Assembly: GCF_004321985.1 (NCBI RefSeq)
Contig: NZ_SCQN01000046.1
Coordinates: forward strand, 124,001 to 188,000
Length of the DNA: 64,000 bases
From: Castellaniella sp.
GTDB lineage: Bacteria > Pseudomonadota > Gammaproteobacteria > Burkholderiales > Burkholderiaceae_B
Reading direction: 5' to 3'
The position numbers were made by a program, and so were the translations under genes. The notes under the pieces were generated by a model. The model worked only from the letters and a program-made list of their open reading frames with translations, did not search any database and was not told the origin of the DNA. Shown one piece after another: positions 1 to 8,206 of the stretch; position 1 is the first letter of the stretch, and every line of letters begins with the position of its first letter.

Positions 1-1016
1 TCGACCGCTACCGTTTCACGCCGCGCACGTTGACGGACGTCAGCGTCCGGGACATCAGTACACAGCTCTTTGGCCGCAGAATCGGCATGCCCGTGGTCAT
101 CGGGCCCACGGGCTTCAATGGCATGGTGACCAAGGACGGCGACCTGAAGCTCGCCCGGGCCGCCGCTGCGCATGGCATCCCTTTTGCGCTGAGCACGGTG
201 TCCACCGTGTCCATGGAAGACATCGCGCGCGTGCCGGGCGGCTGGCCATGGATGCAGGTTTACTTTTTCCGGGACCGGAAGTTTGTCCGGGAACTGGTCG
301 CGCGCTGTGCCGCGGCAGGCTACGACACCATCGCGGTGACCACCGATAGCGCCATTTATGGCAATCGCGAGTGGGATTCGCGCAATTACTCGGCACCGCT
401 CGTGCTGAACTGGCGCAACAAGCTGAACGTGGTCTGCCGGCCGCGCTGGATGCTGGACGTGCTGGTTCCCGATGGTCTGCCGACCTTCAAGAATCTGGGC
501 GACCTGTTGCCTCCGGGCGGCATTTCGCCGCAGGGTGCTGCCGCCGAGATCGGCAAGCAGCACATGCCGTCGCTGAACTGGCAGGACATCCAGTGGCTGC
601 GCGACGAATGGAAGGGCAAGCTCATCTTGAAGGGCATCCTGTCCGTCGAAGAGGCTCGGCAAGCCCGGGAGCTTGGGGTGGATGGCGTCGTGCTCTCCAA
701 TCACGGGGGGCGGCAGCTGGACCATGCGGTGTCTCCCATGGAGATCCTGCCCGAAGTGCGCCAGGCTGTGGGCGCCAACATGACGGTGATGCTGGACAGC
801 GGCTTCCGGCGTGGCACCGACATCCTGAAAGCCATCATTCTGGGAGCCGACGCCGTGCTGCTGGGGCGTGCCACCCTCTTCGGACTCGGCGCTGGCGGGG
901 AACCAGGGGTCAACCATGTGCTTGACCTGCTGCAGACGGATCTTCATCGGACGTTGGGCTTACTGGGTTGCAGCAGCCTGAAGGAACTCGACGGCAGCTT
1001 GCTCCGAAGGGTCTGA
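1..1016 (+). CDS. FMN-dependent alpha-hydroxy-acid dehydrogenase/oxidase, 5' end outside the window
   Basis: This is the C-terminal 337 residues of an FMN-dependent alpha-hydroxy-acid oxidase (lactate, mandelate or glycolate type). The frame is open through the left edge (visible start DRYRFTPRTL), so the true start lies upstream. Family landmarks seen are APTG-like IGPTGFNG, the TTDSA strand, the FMN lysine in ILKGI (near nt 630), the catalytic-base histidine and substrate arginine in SNHGGRQLD (near nt 696-722), and the phosphate-binding DSGFRRGTDI and LLGR segments. The family oxidises L-2-hydroxyacids to 2-oxoacids, passing electrons to quinone or oxygen. The overall look is closer to mandelate/lactate dehydrogenases than to plant-type glycolate oxidase, but the substrate cannot be read from the sequence. 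The gene before it is not visible. Confidence 0.9.
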   Translation, partial: DRYRFTPRTLTDVSVRDISTQLFGRRIGMPVVIGPTGFNGMVTKDGDLKLARAAAAHGIPFALSTVSTVSMEDIARVPGGWPWMQVYFFRDRKFVRELVARCAAAGYDTIAVTTDSAIYGNREWDSRNYSAPLVLNWRNKLNVVCRPRWMLDVLVPDGLPTFKNLGDLLPPGGISPQGAAAEIGKQHMPSLNWQDIQWLRDEWKGKLILKGILSVEEARQARELGVDGVVLSNHGGRQLDHAVSPMEILPEVRQAVGANMTVMLDSGFRRGTDILKAIILGADAVLLGRATLFGLGAGGEPGVNHVLDLLQTDLHRTLGLLGCSSLKELDGSLLRRV

Positions 1017-1105
1017 GACGTCCCTTCGGCGCGGGGGGCGAGCGCAGGGCGGTAGTGGCTGTTTCCACCACACTTCTCTGACGAAAGACTGGCTGGTCTC
1101 TGAAT

Positions 1106-1147
1106 TAGGGTAAACCCCTATCTTTAACCTAGGGTAAACCCTATAAT
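1106..1147 (+). promoter_or_regulatory. Tandem palindromic operator overlapping a -10 box
   Basis: Two copies of a palindrome stand 24 bp apart: TAGGGTAAACCCCTA at 1106-1120 and the perfect TAGGGT-AA-ACCCTA at 1130-1143. The second overlaps a consensus TATAAT at 1142-1147. This looks like a repressor operator pair on the promoter of the small gene starting at 1190. The binding protein is not identified. Confidence 0.55.
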
Positions 1148-1189
1148 TCAGATATCGAATTTACGATGCTTCTGAAACAGGAGTCAGCC

Positions 1190-1423
1190 ATGATCTACAC
1201 CCACGCTCAAAACTCGATGCTGCTGTCCGATGCGCTGGAGCGCGCCTACAGCCATACCATCCTGAATGCTTCGCACCCGCTGTCGGTGGGGTATGGCATC
1301 AAGGTCGTGGGTCGCGGCCTGCGCCGCGCGGCATTGGCGACCGGGCATTTCATGGCCGACGTCATCAACGCACAGGCTGAAGCGCGCTCGCGTGATCAGC
1401 GTTACAGCCGTACGCCCTGGTAA
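1190..1423 (+). CDS. Small hypothetical protein (77 aa)
   Basis: A small basic protein of unknown function. The start at 1190 (MIYTHAQN) is chosen because AGGAG at 1179-1183 lies six bases upstream; another ATG at 1166 has no such site. The product has no signal peptide or clear membrane helix. Its middle (GYGIKVVGRGLRRAALATGHFM) is amphipathic and the C-terminus is rich in arginine and serine. It sits alone between a tandem-palindrome promoter and a strong intrinsic terminator, so it is a single-gene transcript. The well-formed promoter, ribosome binding site and terminator are the best evidence that it is a real gene. I do not recognise the family with certainty; size and position resemble the short DUF1127-like proteins of proteobacteria. 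Confidence 0.7.
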   Translation: MIYTHAQNSMLLSDALERAYSHTILNASHPLSVGYGIKVVGRGLRRAALATGHFMADVINAQAEARSRDQRYSRTPW

Positions 1424-1441
1424 TTTCCGATCGATGACATG

Positions 1442-1482
1442 ACCCGGCCCATGCCTCGCAGCGAGGCATGGGCCGGGTTTTT
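1442..1482 (+). terminator. Strong intrinsic terminator
   Basis: A perfect 17-bp stem (1442-1458 with 1462-1478) with a CAG loop is followed by a run of T on the plus strand. It ends the transcript of the small gene at 1190-1423. The convergent rep gene stops at 1482. Confidence 0.9.
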
Positions 1483-3629
1483 CATTTCTTGAGTAGTGCC
1501 TTCAGCAGTCCCAGCGTCCGGTCGGGCTCCATGTCGCCCGCTGGCGGCGCTGCCTCAGCCTGCAGCCCCATCTCGTCAATGAAGCGCGACGGCTCGCAGG
1601 CGACGTCGTCGCGTCCGCGCCGCCGTTTGCGGCACCAGCTGACCTGCAAGGTCCGCTGAGCGCGGGTGATGCCGACGTACATGAGGCGCCGTTCCTCCTC
1701 GATGCGGCGCACTTGGGCCGCGGCTCCCGCCTCGCTGTCGTCGCCTTCGTCCGTCCCGCCCCGGTGTGGCAGCAGCCCCTCTTCCACACCGATCAGGTAG
1801 ACATAAGGGAATTCCAGCCCCTTGGAGGCGTGCAGCGTCGAAAGCTTGACGGCGTCCGGCTCGTCGTCCTCTGATCGGTCCAGCATGGTGACCAGCGCGA
1901 CGTGCTGCACGAGTTCGAGCAGGGTCATGTCGTCTTCGGCGGCCTTCCGCTTGAGCCAGTCCGTGAGGTCCAGTACGTTGGTCCAGCGGGACTGCGCCTG
2001 ACGGTCATCGAACAGGTCGTACAGGTGCCGCTCGTAGTTGACCGCAGTGAGCAGGTCGTCCAGAATGCGGCCAGCGCCGTCGCCGGGCTCTCCGGCTATG
2101 CCGGCAGGTGTTTCGCGGTTCGTGGCCCGGGCTTGGAAATTCTGAATGAGTTTGACGAAGTCCTGCACCGCCTGGCGTTGGCGCGCGGCCGGCAGGATGG
2201 CCTCCGTGACTTCTACAGCCACCGTGAATAGAGACACGCCCCGATGCGCCGCTTCGGTGCCCAGGGCTTGAAGGGTGCCCTGACCGATCCCGCGTCGCGG
2301 CGTGGTGGCAGCGCGGATGAACGCGGGATCCTCGTCCTCGTTGGCGATCAGCCGCAGCCAGGACAGCATGTCGCGGACTTCGGCCTTGTCGAAAAAGCTT
2401 TGGCCACCTGATACGGTGTAGGGGATCCGCAGGTTTCGCAGCGCCTGTTCCATGACGCGCGATTGATGGTTGCCGCGATAGAGCACGGCGAAATCCTTCC
2501 ACTGTGCCTGGCGCTCGAAGCGCGAGGCCGACAGCCGCATGGCGATAGACTCTGCCTCGGCCAGATCCGAGTCCATTGGGGTGACCCGGATGGGGTCTCC
2601 CAGCCCCAGATCGGACCAGAGCGTCTTCTCGAAGGCCTTGGGGTTATGGGAGATGACCTCGTTGGCGGCCTGCAGAATGCGCTGGACCGAGCGGTAGTTC
2701 TGCTCCAGCTTGATCAGGCGCAGTTGCGGGTAGTCGCGGCCCAGCTGCGCCAGGTTCTCGGATGTGGCTCCGCGCCAGGCATAGATTGCCTGGTCGTCGT
2801 CGCCCACGGCGGTGAACATGGCCCGGTCGCCGCACAGCAGGCGCACTATCTGGTATTGGCAGACGTTGGTGTCCTGATACTCGTCCACTAGCAGGTACTG
2901 GACACGGGACTGCCAGCGCGCGCGCAGCGGTGCGTCGGCGGCCAACATCTGGGCCGGCAGCCGGATCAGATCGTCGAAGTCCACGGATTGGTAGGCCATC
3001 AGGGTGGCTTGGTAGCTGCGGTAGGTGCGGGCCGCTTCAGCCTCGTTGGCATCGCGTGCTGCGTGGGCGGCTCCGTCCGGGTCCAGAAGGGCGTTCTTCC
3101 AGAGAGAGATGGTCTGCTGGACGGCCCGCAGGCGCGCGCGGTCCGTGGTGGCCAGGAGTTCCTGCACCAGCGCCTGCGCGTCGTGGGCATCCAGGATCGA
3201 GAAGCCTCGCTTCAGACCGGCTGATGCGTATTCCTCTCGAAGGAATCGCAGGCCCAGTGAATGGAAGGTGCCTACCGTCAGTCCGCGCAGCCATTGCGGA
3301 TTGACCAGCGCCCGCACGCGTTCGTTCATTTCGCGCGCTGCCTTGTTGGTGAACGTGAGCGCCACCACCTGCCGGGCCGGGTAGCTGCACTCACGCAGCA
3401 GATACGCGATCTTCTGCGTGATCACGCGGGTCTTGCCGCTGCCTGCGCCAGCCAGCACCAGACAGGGGCCGTCCAGATACAGCACGGCCTCGCGCTGGCG
3501 CGGATTGAGGTTCGGGTCCACGGTGGCGCCGGCCGGCAACACGGAGTGTAGTGGTGTCGTGCGGCGTGCGCCATGGTGGGCGCCCGTGTCTTGCCCGGAG
3601 GGTGTGGGGTAGGGTGGAATCTGCACCAC
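1482..3629 (-). CDS. rep: ATP-dependent DNA helicase Rep (UvrD/Rep family)
   Basis: Superfamily 1A 3'-5' DNA helicase that removes proteins ahead of the replication fork and helps restart stalled forks. Walker A is AGAGSGKT at residues 60-67. The DEYQDTN motif, the GDDDQAIYAWRGA motif, QNYRS and the C-terminal VGITRAQRTL motif are all present in order. The frame shown begins with GTG two bases after the priA stop and gives 715 residues. The first 36 are proline-rich and unlike Rep. A start at the GTG at 3521 would give 679 residues, close to E. coli Rep (673), and is equally plausible; neither has a clear ribosome binding site. The gene follows priA head to tail, so the two replication-restart helicases are probably co-transcribed. 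Confidence 0.92.
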   Translation of the reverse strand: MVQIPPYPTPSGQDTGAHHGARRTTPLHSVLPAGATVDPNLNPRQREAVLYLDGPCLVLAGAGSGKTRVITQKIAYLLRECSYPARQVVALTFTNKAAREMNERVRALVNPQWLRGLTVGTFHSLGLRFLREEYASAGLKRGFSILDAHDAQALVQELLATTDRARLRAVQQTISLWKNALLDPDGAAHAARDANEAEAARTYRSYQATLMAYQSVDFDDLIRLPAQMLAADAPLRARWQSRVQYLLVDEYQDTNVCQYQIVRLLCGDRAMFTAVGDDDQAIYAWRGATSENLAQLGRDYPQLRLIKLEQNYRSVQRILQAANEVISHNPKAFEKTLWSDLGLGDPIRVTPMDSDLAEAESIAMRLSASRFERQAQWKDFAVLYRGNHQSRVMEQALRNLRIPYTVSGGQSFFDKAEVRDMLSWLRLIANEDEDPAFIRAATTPRRGIGQGTLQALGTEAAHRGVSLFTVAVEVTEAILPAARQRQAVQDFVKLIQNFQARATNRETPAGIAGEPGDGAGRILDDLLTAVNYERHLYDLFDDRQAQSRWTNVLDLTDWLKRKAAEDDMTLLELVQHVALVTMLDRSEDDEPDAVKLSTLHASKGLEFPYVYLIGVEEGLLPHRGGTDEGDDSEAGAAAQVRRIEEERRLMYVGITRAQRTLQVSWCRKRRRGRDDVACEPSRFIDEMGLQAEAAPPAGDMEPDRTLGLLKALLKK

Positions 3630-3630
3630 T

Positions 3631-5829
3631 TCAGATCTCCTGGGGGTCGATTTCGACCCCCCAGCGCAGCGCGCGGCCCTCAGCCAGCGTGTCGATCTGT
3701 GGCAGCAGTGCGTGCAGCAGGCCGTGCAGTGCCGGGCGGCTGTCGGATTCCATCAACAGCTGCGCCCGTTCGATACGCGCCACGCGGACGATGCGCAGAG
3801 GTACCGCGTCGTACAGGCGCACGGTGTTGCTGTCGGGGAGTTCGAGCGCGCGGGCGCGGACGGCCTGCAAGAAATCGAGCGCTGTCCGGACCTGGGCCGC
3901 TTGTGCCGTGAGCAGAGCTTGCGCGGAGAACGGCGGCAGGCCCAGCTCCTGGCGTTCGGCGAGGGTCTGCTGGGCGAAATGCGCGTAGTCATGGGTCAGC
4001 AGTGCCCGGTAGACGGTCTGGTCCGGATAGTCCGTCTGCACCAGAACCTGCGCACCGCCCGCGCGGCGCCCAGCGCGGCCAGCCACTTGCATCAGTTGTG
4101 CGAATAGCCGCTCGGGGGCGCGGAAATCCTGGGCAAACAGCATGGCGTCCGCATTCAGTACCCCGACCAGGCCAAGGCGTGCAAAATCGTGTCCCTTGGA
4201 TACCATCTGCGTGCCGACCAGGATATCGGCCTGGCCCGTGTGGACTTGGTTGAACAGGATCTGTGCGCTGCCCTTTCGGCGCGTGGCGTCGGCATCGATG
4301 CGCAGCACTCGTGCATCGGGATAGCGTTCGGCCAGGAACTCCTCGATGCGCTGCGTCCCTCGCCCCATGGGCTGTATGTCCGGGTCACCGCACGCCGGAC
4401 AGGCGCGCGGGACGGGTTGAGCGTCGCCGCAATGGTGGCACTGTAGCGTGCGGCGCCCCCCGTCGTGGCGATGCAGCACGGTGTGCGCCGTGCAACGCCG
4501 ACACTGGCTCACCCATCCGCAGGACGGGCAGCGCAGCACCGGCGCGTAGCCCCTCCGGTTCAGGAAAATGAGGCTTTGCTCGCCTAGCGCCAGGCGCGAC
4601 TCCAGCGCCTGCAGCAGTTGGGGGCTGAAGCCCTGTTCCAGCCTGGCCCTGCGGGTGTCGACGAGATGAATCGCCGGGAGTGGCTGTGCCTGCGCGCGTT
4701 CTGGCAGAGACAGGTAACGGTAGTCGCCGCGCTGGGCGTGTCGCCAGCTTTCCAGTGAGGGTGTGGCCGATCCCAGGACGACGGGGATGCCGAGATCGTG
4801 ACCTCGCCAGATGGCGAGGTCACGCGCCGAGTATCGCAGGCCTTCCTGTTGTTTGTAGGAGGCGTCGTGTTCCTCGTCCACCACGATGAGTCCCAGGCGC
4901 GGCATGGGGGTGAACAGCGCGAGCCGTGTTCCCAGCAGGATGTCTGCTTGACCACGCGCGACGCGCAGCCAGGCGCGCAGCCGTTCGCCTTCGGACAGGC
5001 GGCTGTGAATGACGGCCAGTGGGTCGGAGGCTGGCACCCGAGCGGTGGAGGAGGCTTCGTCAGGCAGGTGATCTTCGGAGTGGGTGTTTGTGTGCGGTGC
5101 ACCATGCTGCAGCCGATCGCGGACCACACGTTCGAGCTGGGGCGTGAGGTTGATTTCCGGGACCAGCATCAGTACCTGACGACCCTGGTTCAGCACTTGC
5201 TGCGCCAGGCGCAGATACAGTTCCGTCTTGCCGCTGCCAGTGATGCCGTGCAGCAGCGCCACGCCCTTTCCGTCCCGGAGCAGCGACTGCAGCTCATTCA
5301 GGGCCTGTTCCTGGCTGCCGGTCAGGATCGGGACGGCCGCATTGGCCGGTGGCGGGGGCCGGTGGGGGCCGGGAGTGGGGATGTCCGCGCTCTGAGCGGC
5401 CGATGTAGCGGGTGTCTTGTGGAGTTGGGTAGCGCGTGTCCGTTGGTGCCGCTGGTCGGCGCGGTCCGCTCGAAGCACGGGTCCGCCGGCGGCGCGCGTG
5501 CCGGAATAGGCCGAGGGCTTGCGCAGGGGAGGGGGCAGCACCGGCAGGAGGACTTCGCCGAGTGGTCGGTGGTAATAGCGGGCGGCGAACTCTGCGAGGC
5601 GCAGCCAGTCGCCCGGTAGTGGCGGCAGATCGTCCAGTGCTGCCGTGATGGGCTTGACCCGGTCCGGTGCGACTTCAGGCTGGCTGCGGGTCTCCCAAAC
5701 CATGCCGATCATGGCCCGGCGGCCGAACATGACCTGCACACGCACGCCGCGCGCCAGCGGCGTGTCGTGGCTGTAATCGAACAGGCCTGGCAGCGGTACG
5801 TCCAGCGCAACCGCCAGGTAGGCCGTCAT
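3631..5829 (-). CDS. priA: Primosomal protein N' (replication restart helicase PriA)
   Basis: PriA recognises abandoned replication forks and reloads the replicative helicase. The 732-residue product has the N-terminal fork-binding domain (MTAYLAVALDVPLPGLFDY), Walker A GITGSGKT, the DEEH box, the conserved ATPSLESW segment, paired zinc-binding cysteines (CPSCGW, CRRC, CHHC, CPAC) and the QMVSKGHDF and QVAGRAGR helicase motifs. Two low-complexity insertions are visible: a proline/alanine/threonine-rich linker at about residues 105-165 between the DNA-binding and helicase domains, and a hydrophilic loop (about 245-265) rich in histidine and aspartate. The stop is followed two bases later by the possible start of rep. 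Two DnaA-box-like sequences lie just upstream. Confidence 0.96.
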   Translation of the reverse strand: MTAYLAVALDVPLPGLFDYSHDTPLARGVRVQVMFGRRAMIGMVWETRSQPEVAPDRVKPITAALDDLPPLPGDWLRLAEFAARYYHRPLGEVLLPVLPPPLRKPSAYSGTRAAGGPVLRADRADQRHQRTRATQLHKTPATSAAQSADIPTPGPHRPPPPANAAVPILTGSQEQALNELQSLLRDGKGVALLHGITGSGKTELYLRLAQQVLNQGRQVLMLVPEINLTPQLERVVRDRLQHGAPHTNTHSEDHLPDEASSTARVPASDPLAVIHSRLSEGERLRAWLRVARGQADILLGTRLALFTPMPRLGLIVVDEEHDASYKQQEGLRYSARDLAIWRGHDLGIPVVLGSATPSLESWRHAQRGDYRYLSLPERAQAQPLPAIHLVDTRRARLEQGFSPQLLQALESRLALGEQSLIFLNRRGYAPVLRCPSCGWVSQCRRCTAHTVLHRHDGGRRTLQCHHCGDAQPVPRACPACGDPDIQPMGRGTQRIEEFLAERYPDARVLRIDADATRRKGSAQILFNQVHTGQADILVGTQMVSKGHDFARLGLVGVLNADAMLFAQDFRAPERLFAQLMQVAGRAGRRAGGAQVLVQTDYPDQTVYRALLTHDYAHFAQQTLAERQELGLPPFSAQALLTAQAAQVRTALDFLQAVRARALELPDSNTVRLYDAVPLRIVRVARIERAQLLMESDSRPALHGLLHALLPQIDTLAEGRALRWGVEIDPQEI

Positions 5830-5850
5830 GCGAAGTACTCCTCAACAGCC

Positions 5851-5872
5851 TGTGGATAACTTTGTGGAAAAT
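5851..5872. promoter_or_regulatory. Two DnaA-box-like sequences upstream of priA
   Basis: TGTGGATAA at 5851-5859 is a perfect DnaA box in reverse orientation (TTATCCACA). TGTGGAAAA at 5864-5872 fits the relaxed TTWTNCACA pattern. They start 22 bp upstream of the priA ATG, inside an AT-rich stretch (5870-6060) within otherwise GC-rich DNA. This could be DnaA control of priA. The lack of a longer box cluster or a neighbouring dnaA argues against an origin. Confidence 0.45.
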
Positions 5873-6068
5873 GAGGGAACAATCGCTACTGCCTTAACTC
5901 GACTGAATCGTCAAGTCTATTGATGGATAGTGGAAAACGCAAAATTCTTCATTGAAAACAGATGGTTATAAAAACATCCAATAGTGATTCTGGATTTATT
6001 AAGGTAAACCCTGATCTGTCAAAAATTGTGCATAAGCACATAAGTCGGAGAGCACTGTCGTGCTGGCC

Positions 6069-7142
6069 TCAGGCGGCGTGATAGGCGCGGCTCGCGGTGT
6101 GGACCTCGTCCACCAGCGACGTGACGGCGTCGATCGTGGTGAACTGGGAAATGCCGTGGCCCAGGTTGAACACGTGCCCGCTGCCCGACCCGACCTGGCC
6201 GAAGTCAGCCAGGATGCGGCGCGCTTCCGCACGGATCGCGGCGTCCCCGCCGAACAGGGCCATTGGGTCCAGATTACCTTGCAGTGCCACATGGTCGCTC
6301 GTCACATGGCGGGCTGCCGCCAGGTTGACGGTCCAGTCCAGCCCAAGGGCATCACAGCCGAGCTGCGCCATGTCCGCCAGCCACTGTCCGCCGCCTTTTG
6401 TGAATACGATGGCGGGCACCCGGCGGCCATCATATTCCCGCAGCAGGCCGCCGAGCACCTGGCGGGTGTGGCGGAGCGAAAATTGTTGGAACAGGCCGTC
6501 GGCCAGGACGCCGCCCCAGCTGTCGAAGACCATCACTGCCTGCGCGCCCGCCTGAATCTGGGCGTTCAGATAGGCCGTCACCGCCTGTGCATTGGTGTCG
6601 AGCAGCCGGTGCAGCAGGTCGGGGCGCTGGTACATCAGCGTCTTGATCTGGCGGTAGTCGGTGCTGCCCGCGCCCTCTACCATGTAGCAGGCGAGCGTCC
6701 ACGGGCTGCCAGAAAAGCCGATGAGCGGGACTGCGCCCGCAAGTTCCCGTCGGATCAGGGAGACCGCATCGAACACATAGCGCAGCCTGTTCAAGTCTGG
6801 TATTTGTAGCGCCGCAATCGCGGTTTCGTCGCGCAGCGGCCGAGCAAAGCGTGGGCCCTCGCCCTCTACGAATTGCAGGCCCAGCCCCATGGCGTCCGGG
6901 ACCGTCAGGATGTCCGAGAACAGGATGGCCGCGTCCAGGCCGAATCGGCGCAGTGGCTGCAGCGTGACTTCGCAGGCCAGTTCCGGAGTCTGCGCCAGAT
7001 TCATGAACGAGCCTGCCTGTTCGCGGGTGCGGCGGTATTCCGGCAGATACCGGCCAGCCTGGCGCATCATCCAGATGGGTGTGTACGGGACCGGCTCGCG
7101 CAGCAGCGCGCGCAGGAAGACGTCGTTTTTGAGTTCAGGCAC
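6069..7142 (-). CDS. hemE: Uroporphyrinogen decarboxylase
   Basis: HemE removes the four acetate carboxyl groups of uroporphyrinogen III to give coproporphyrinogen III in haem biosynthesis, in the cytoplasm. Family signatures are seen near the N-terminus ([16 protein letters not shown]), with the [30 protein letters not shown] and GNLDP blocks in order. The GTG at 7142 ([10 protein letters not shown]) gives 357 residues, the normal family length; an AGGAA sequence lies about nine bases upstream. The frame stays open for 270 codons further upstream, but that part is antisense or out-of-frame DNA of the preceding regulator gene and is not part of the protein. The regulator gene ends only 29 bases upstream on the same strand, so both may share a transcript. 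Confidence 0.96.
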   Translation of the reverse strand: MPELKNDVFLRALLREPVPYTPIWMMRQAGRYLPEYRRTREQAGSFMNLAQTPELACEVTLQPLRRFGLDAAILFSDILTVPDAMGLGLQFVEGEGPRFARPLRDETAIAALQIPDLNRLRYVFDAVSLIRRELAGAVPLIGFSGSPWTLACYMVEGAGSTDYRQIKTLMYQRPDLLHRLLDTNAQAVTAYLNAQIQAGAQAVMVFDSWGGVLADGLFQQFSLRHTRQVLGGLLREYDGRRVPAIVFTKGGGQWLADMAQLGCDALGLDWTVNLAAARHVTSDHVALQGNLDPMALFGGDAAIRAEARRILADFGQVGSGSGHVFNLGHGISQFTTIDAVTSLVDEVHTASRAYHAA

Positions 7143-7171
7143 GGCAAGGTTCCTAGTGGCAGGCCCCGATT

Positions 7172-7969
7172 TTACCCGGACCGGCTGGGGCGGGGTGGGA
7201 CGGATGGCGAGGTCCGATAGGGGCCTGGATCGATGTCGTGCTTCTGCATCAGTGCCCAGAAGGCTCTTCGGTGTTTCTGCGCCATCTGTGCTGCCAGGGT
7301 GATGTTGCCGCCGTGCCGGCCCAGCGCAGCGCGGATATAGGCGCGTTCGAACCGCGCCACCACCTCGCCTTTTGCGGTGCGGAAGGATGCGCGGGAAGTG
7401 GCCCGTTGTGTGGCCAGGGCCACCGCATAGGCCTCCAGCTCGGTCCCGGAACGATCCAGAATGGATTCGCAGATTTTGGCCTCGGTGTCGAAGGCTTTGT
7501 CTGTTGGCAGCGGGATGCCGGTGTGCGTGGGCGCGGGCGTCCCGTAGTCGGGGGGTGTCTCTGCGACGTGAGCCGGCAGTGGCCGCAGGAGGTTGTGCTC
7601 GATGCGGGCGCGCAGTTCTTCCACGCAAAAGGGCGGCTGCATGAAGTCTGTCGCGCCCAGCATCAGCAGGTCGCGGATCGCCTGGGCCCGCAGGCCCACG
7701 GCATAGATCACGAGGATCGCGGGCTGGCGGATGGACTGGGCCGACAGTGCCATCCGCCACTGCCCGAGCGACGCTTCGTCCACATAGACCAAGCCGGCGT
7801 CGTAGCGCCCTCGCTGCAGGGCCGGATCCGCCAGCATGGCGGTTGGCGAGGTGCTTTCCGGCGGCAGAGCATGCAACACCAGCCGCCCGCCGATCCGGGA
7901 GCCGGCCACTGCCCCCACCCAGTCCTGCTGATCCACTGCCAGCAGGGCGCAATCCAGTCGTTCTCGCAT
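7172..7969 (-). CDS. Orphan response-regulator-like protein with degenerate receiver and Fis-type HTH
   Basis: A 265-residue regulator with an N-terminal receiver-like domain (residues 1-125) and a C-terminal Fis/NtrC-type helix-turn-helix ([19 protein letters not shown]). The predicted acceptor aspartate is retained (GLVYVDEAS). The usual lysine before PF is replaced by glutamine/proline (DFMQPPF), and the Ser/Thr switch strand reads ILVIYAVG, so phosphorylation is doubtful. No AAA+ sigma54-activator domain is present. The ATG at 7969 is preferred over an upstream TTG at 8011 because GGGAG precedes it by six bases. There is no histidine kinase next to it. It lies directly upstream of hemE and downstream of a membrane cytochrome c, so a role in respiration or haem supply is possible but unproven. 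Confidence 0.75.
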   Translation of the reverse strand: MRERLDCALLAVDQQDWVGAVAGSRIGGRLVLHALPPESTSPTAMLADPALQRGRYDAGLVYVDEASLGQWRMALSAQSIRQPAILVIYAVGLRAQAIRDLLMLGATDFMQPPFCVEELRARIEHNLLRPLPAHVAETPPDYGTPAPTHTGIPLPTDKAFDTEAKICESILDRSGTELEAYAVALATQRATSRASFRTAKGEVVARFERAYIRAALGRHGGNITLAAQMAQKHRRAFWALMQKHDIDPGPYRTSPSVPPRPSRSG

Positions 7970-8151
7970 GCCTGACTCCCAGGTCGTTTCAGGAGCGTCC
8001 AGATTAGGCAAAGCAAGGGAGCGTCGGTAGTCGCAAAACTACGGCAGGGTTTTCCCTGGTTTTCCGAGGGACCACCCGCCTTTGGTTGGGGCTTGGCCTG
8101 TCTTCCGCAACATGTAATTCCGCACTGGGAAGCTGCTTCAGGCTGACGAAA

Positions 8152-8173
8152 AGGGCCGACTGTCGTCGGCCCT
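8152..8173 (-). terminator. Intrinsic terminator of the cytochrome c gene
   Basis: A 9-bp stem (AGGGCCGAC at 8152-8160 with GTCGGCCCT at 8165-8173) is followed by TTTT when read on the minus strand. It lies 34 bases beyond the cytochrome c stop. Confidence 0.8.
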
Positions 8174-8206
8174 GTTATTGCGTCGATCCCGTATTCGGGC
8201 AAGCCG

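Noticed and set aside
5830-6068. Chromosomal replication origin near the DnaA boxes
   Set aside because: Only two boxes, no dnaA, dnaN, gyrB, rpmH or parAB genes nearby. Regulation of priA explains the sites better.
6069-7952. A single 627-codon open frame that covers hemE and the regulator region
   Set aside because: Only the last 357 codons look like HemE. The upstream codons are out of frame with the regulator gene on the same strand and have no family resemblance.
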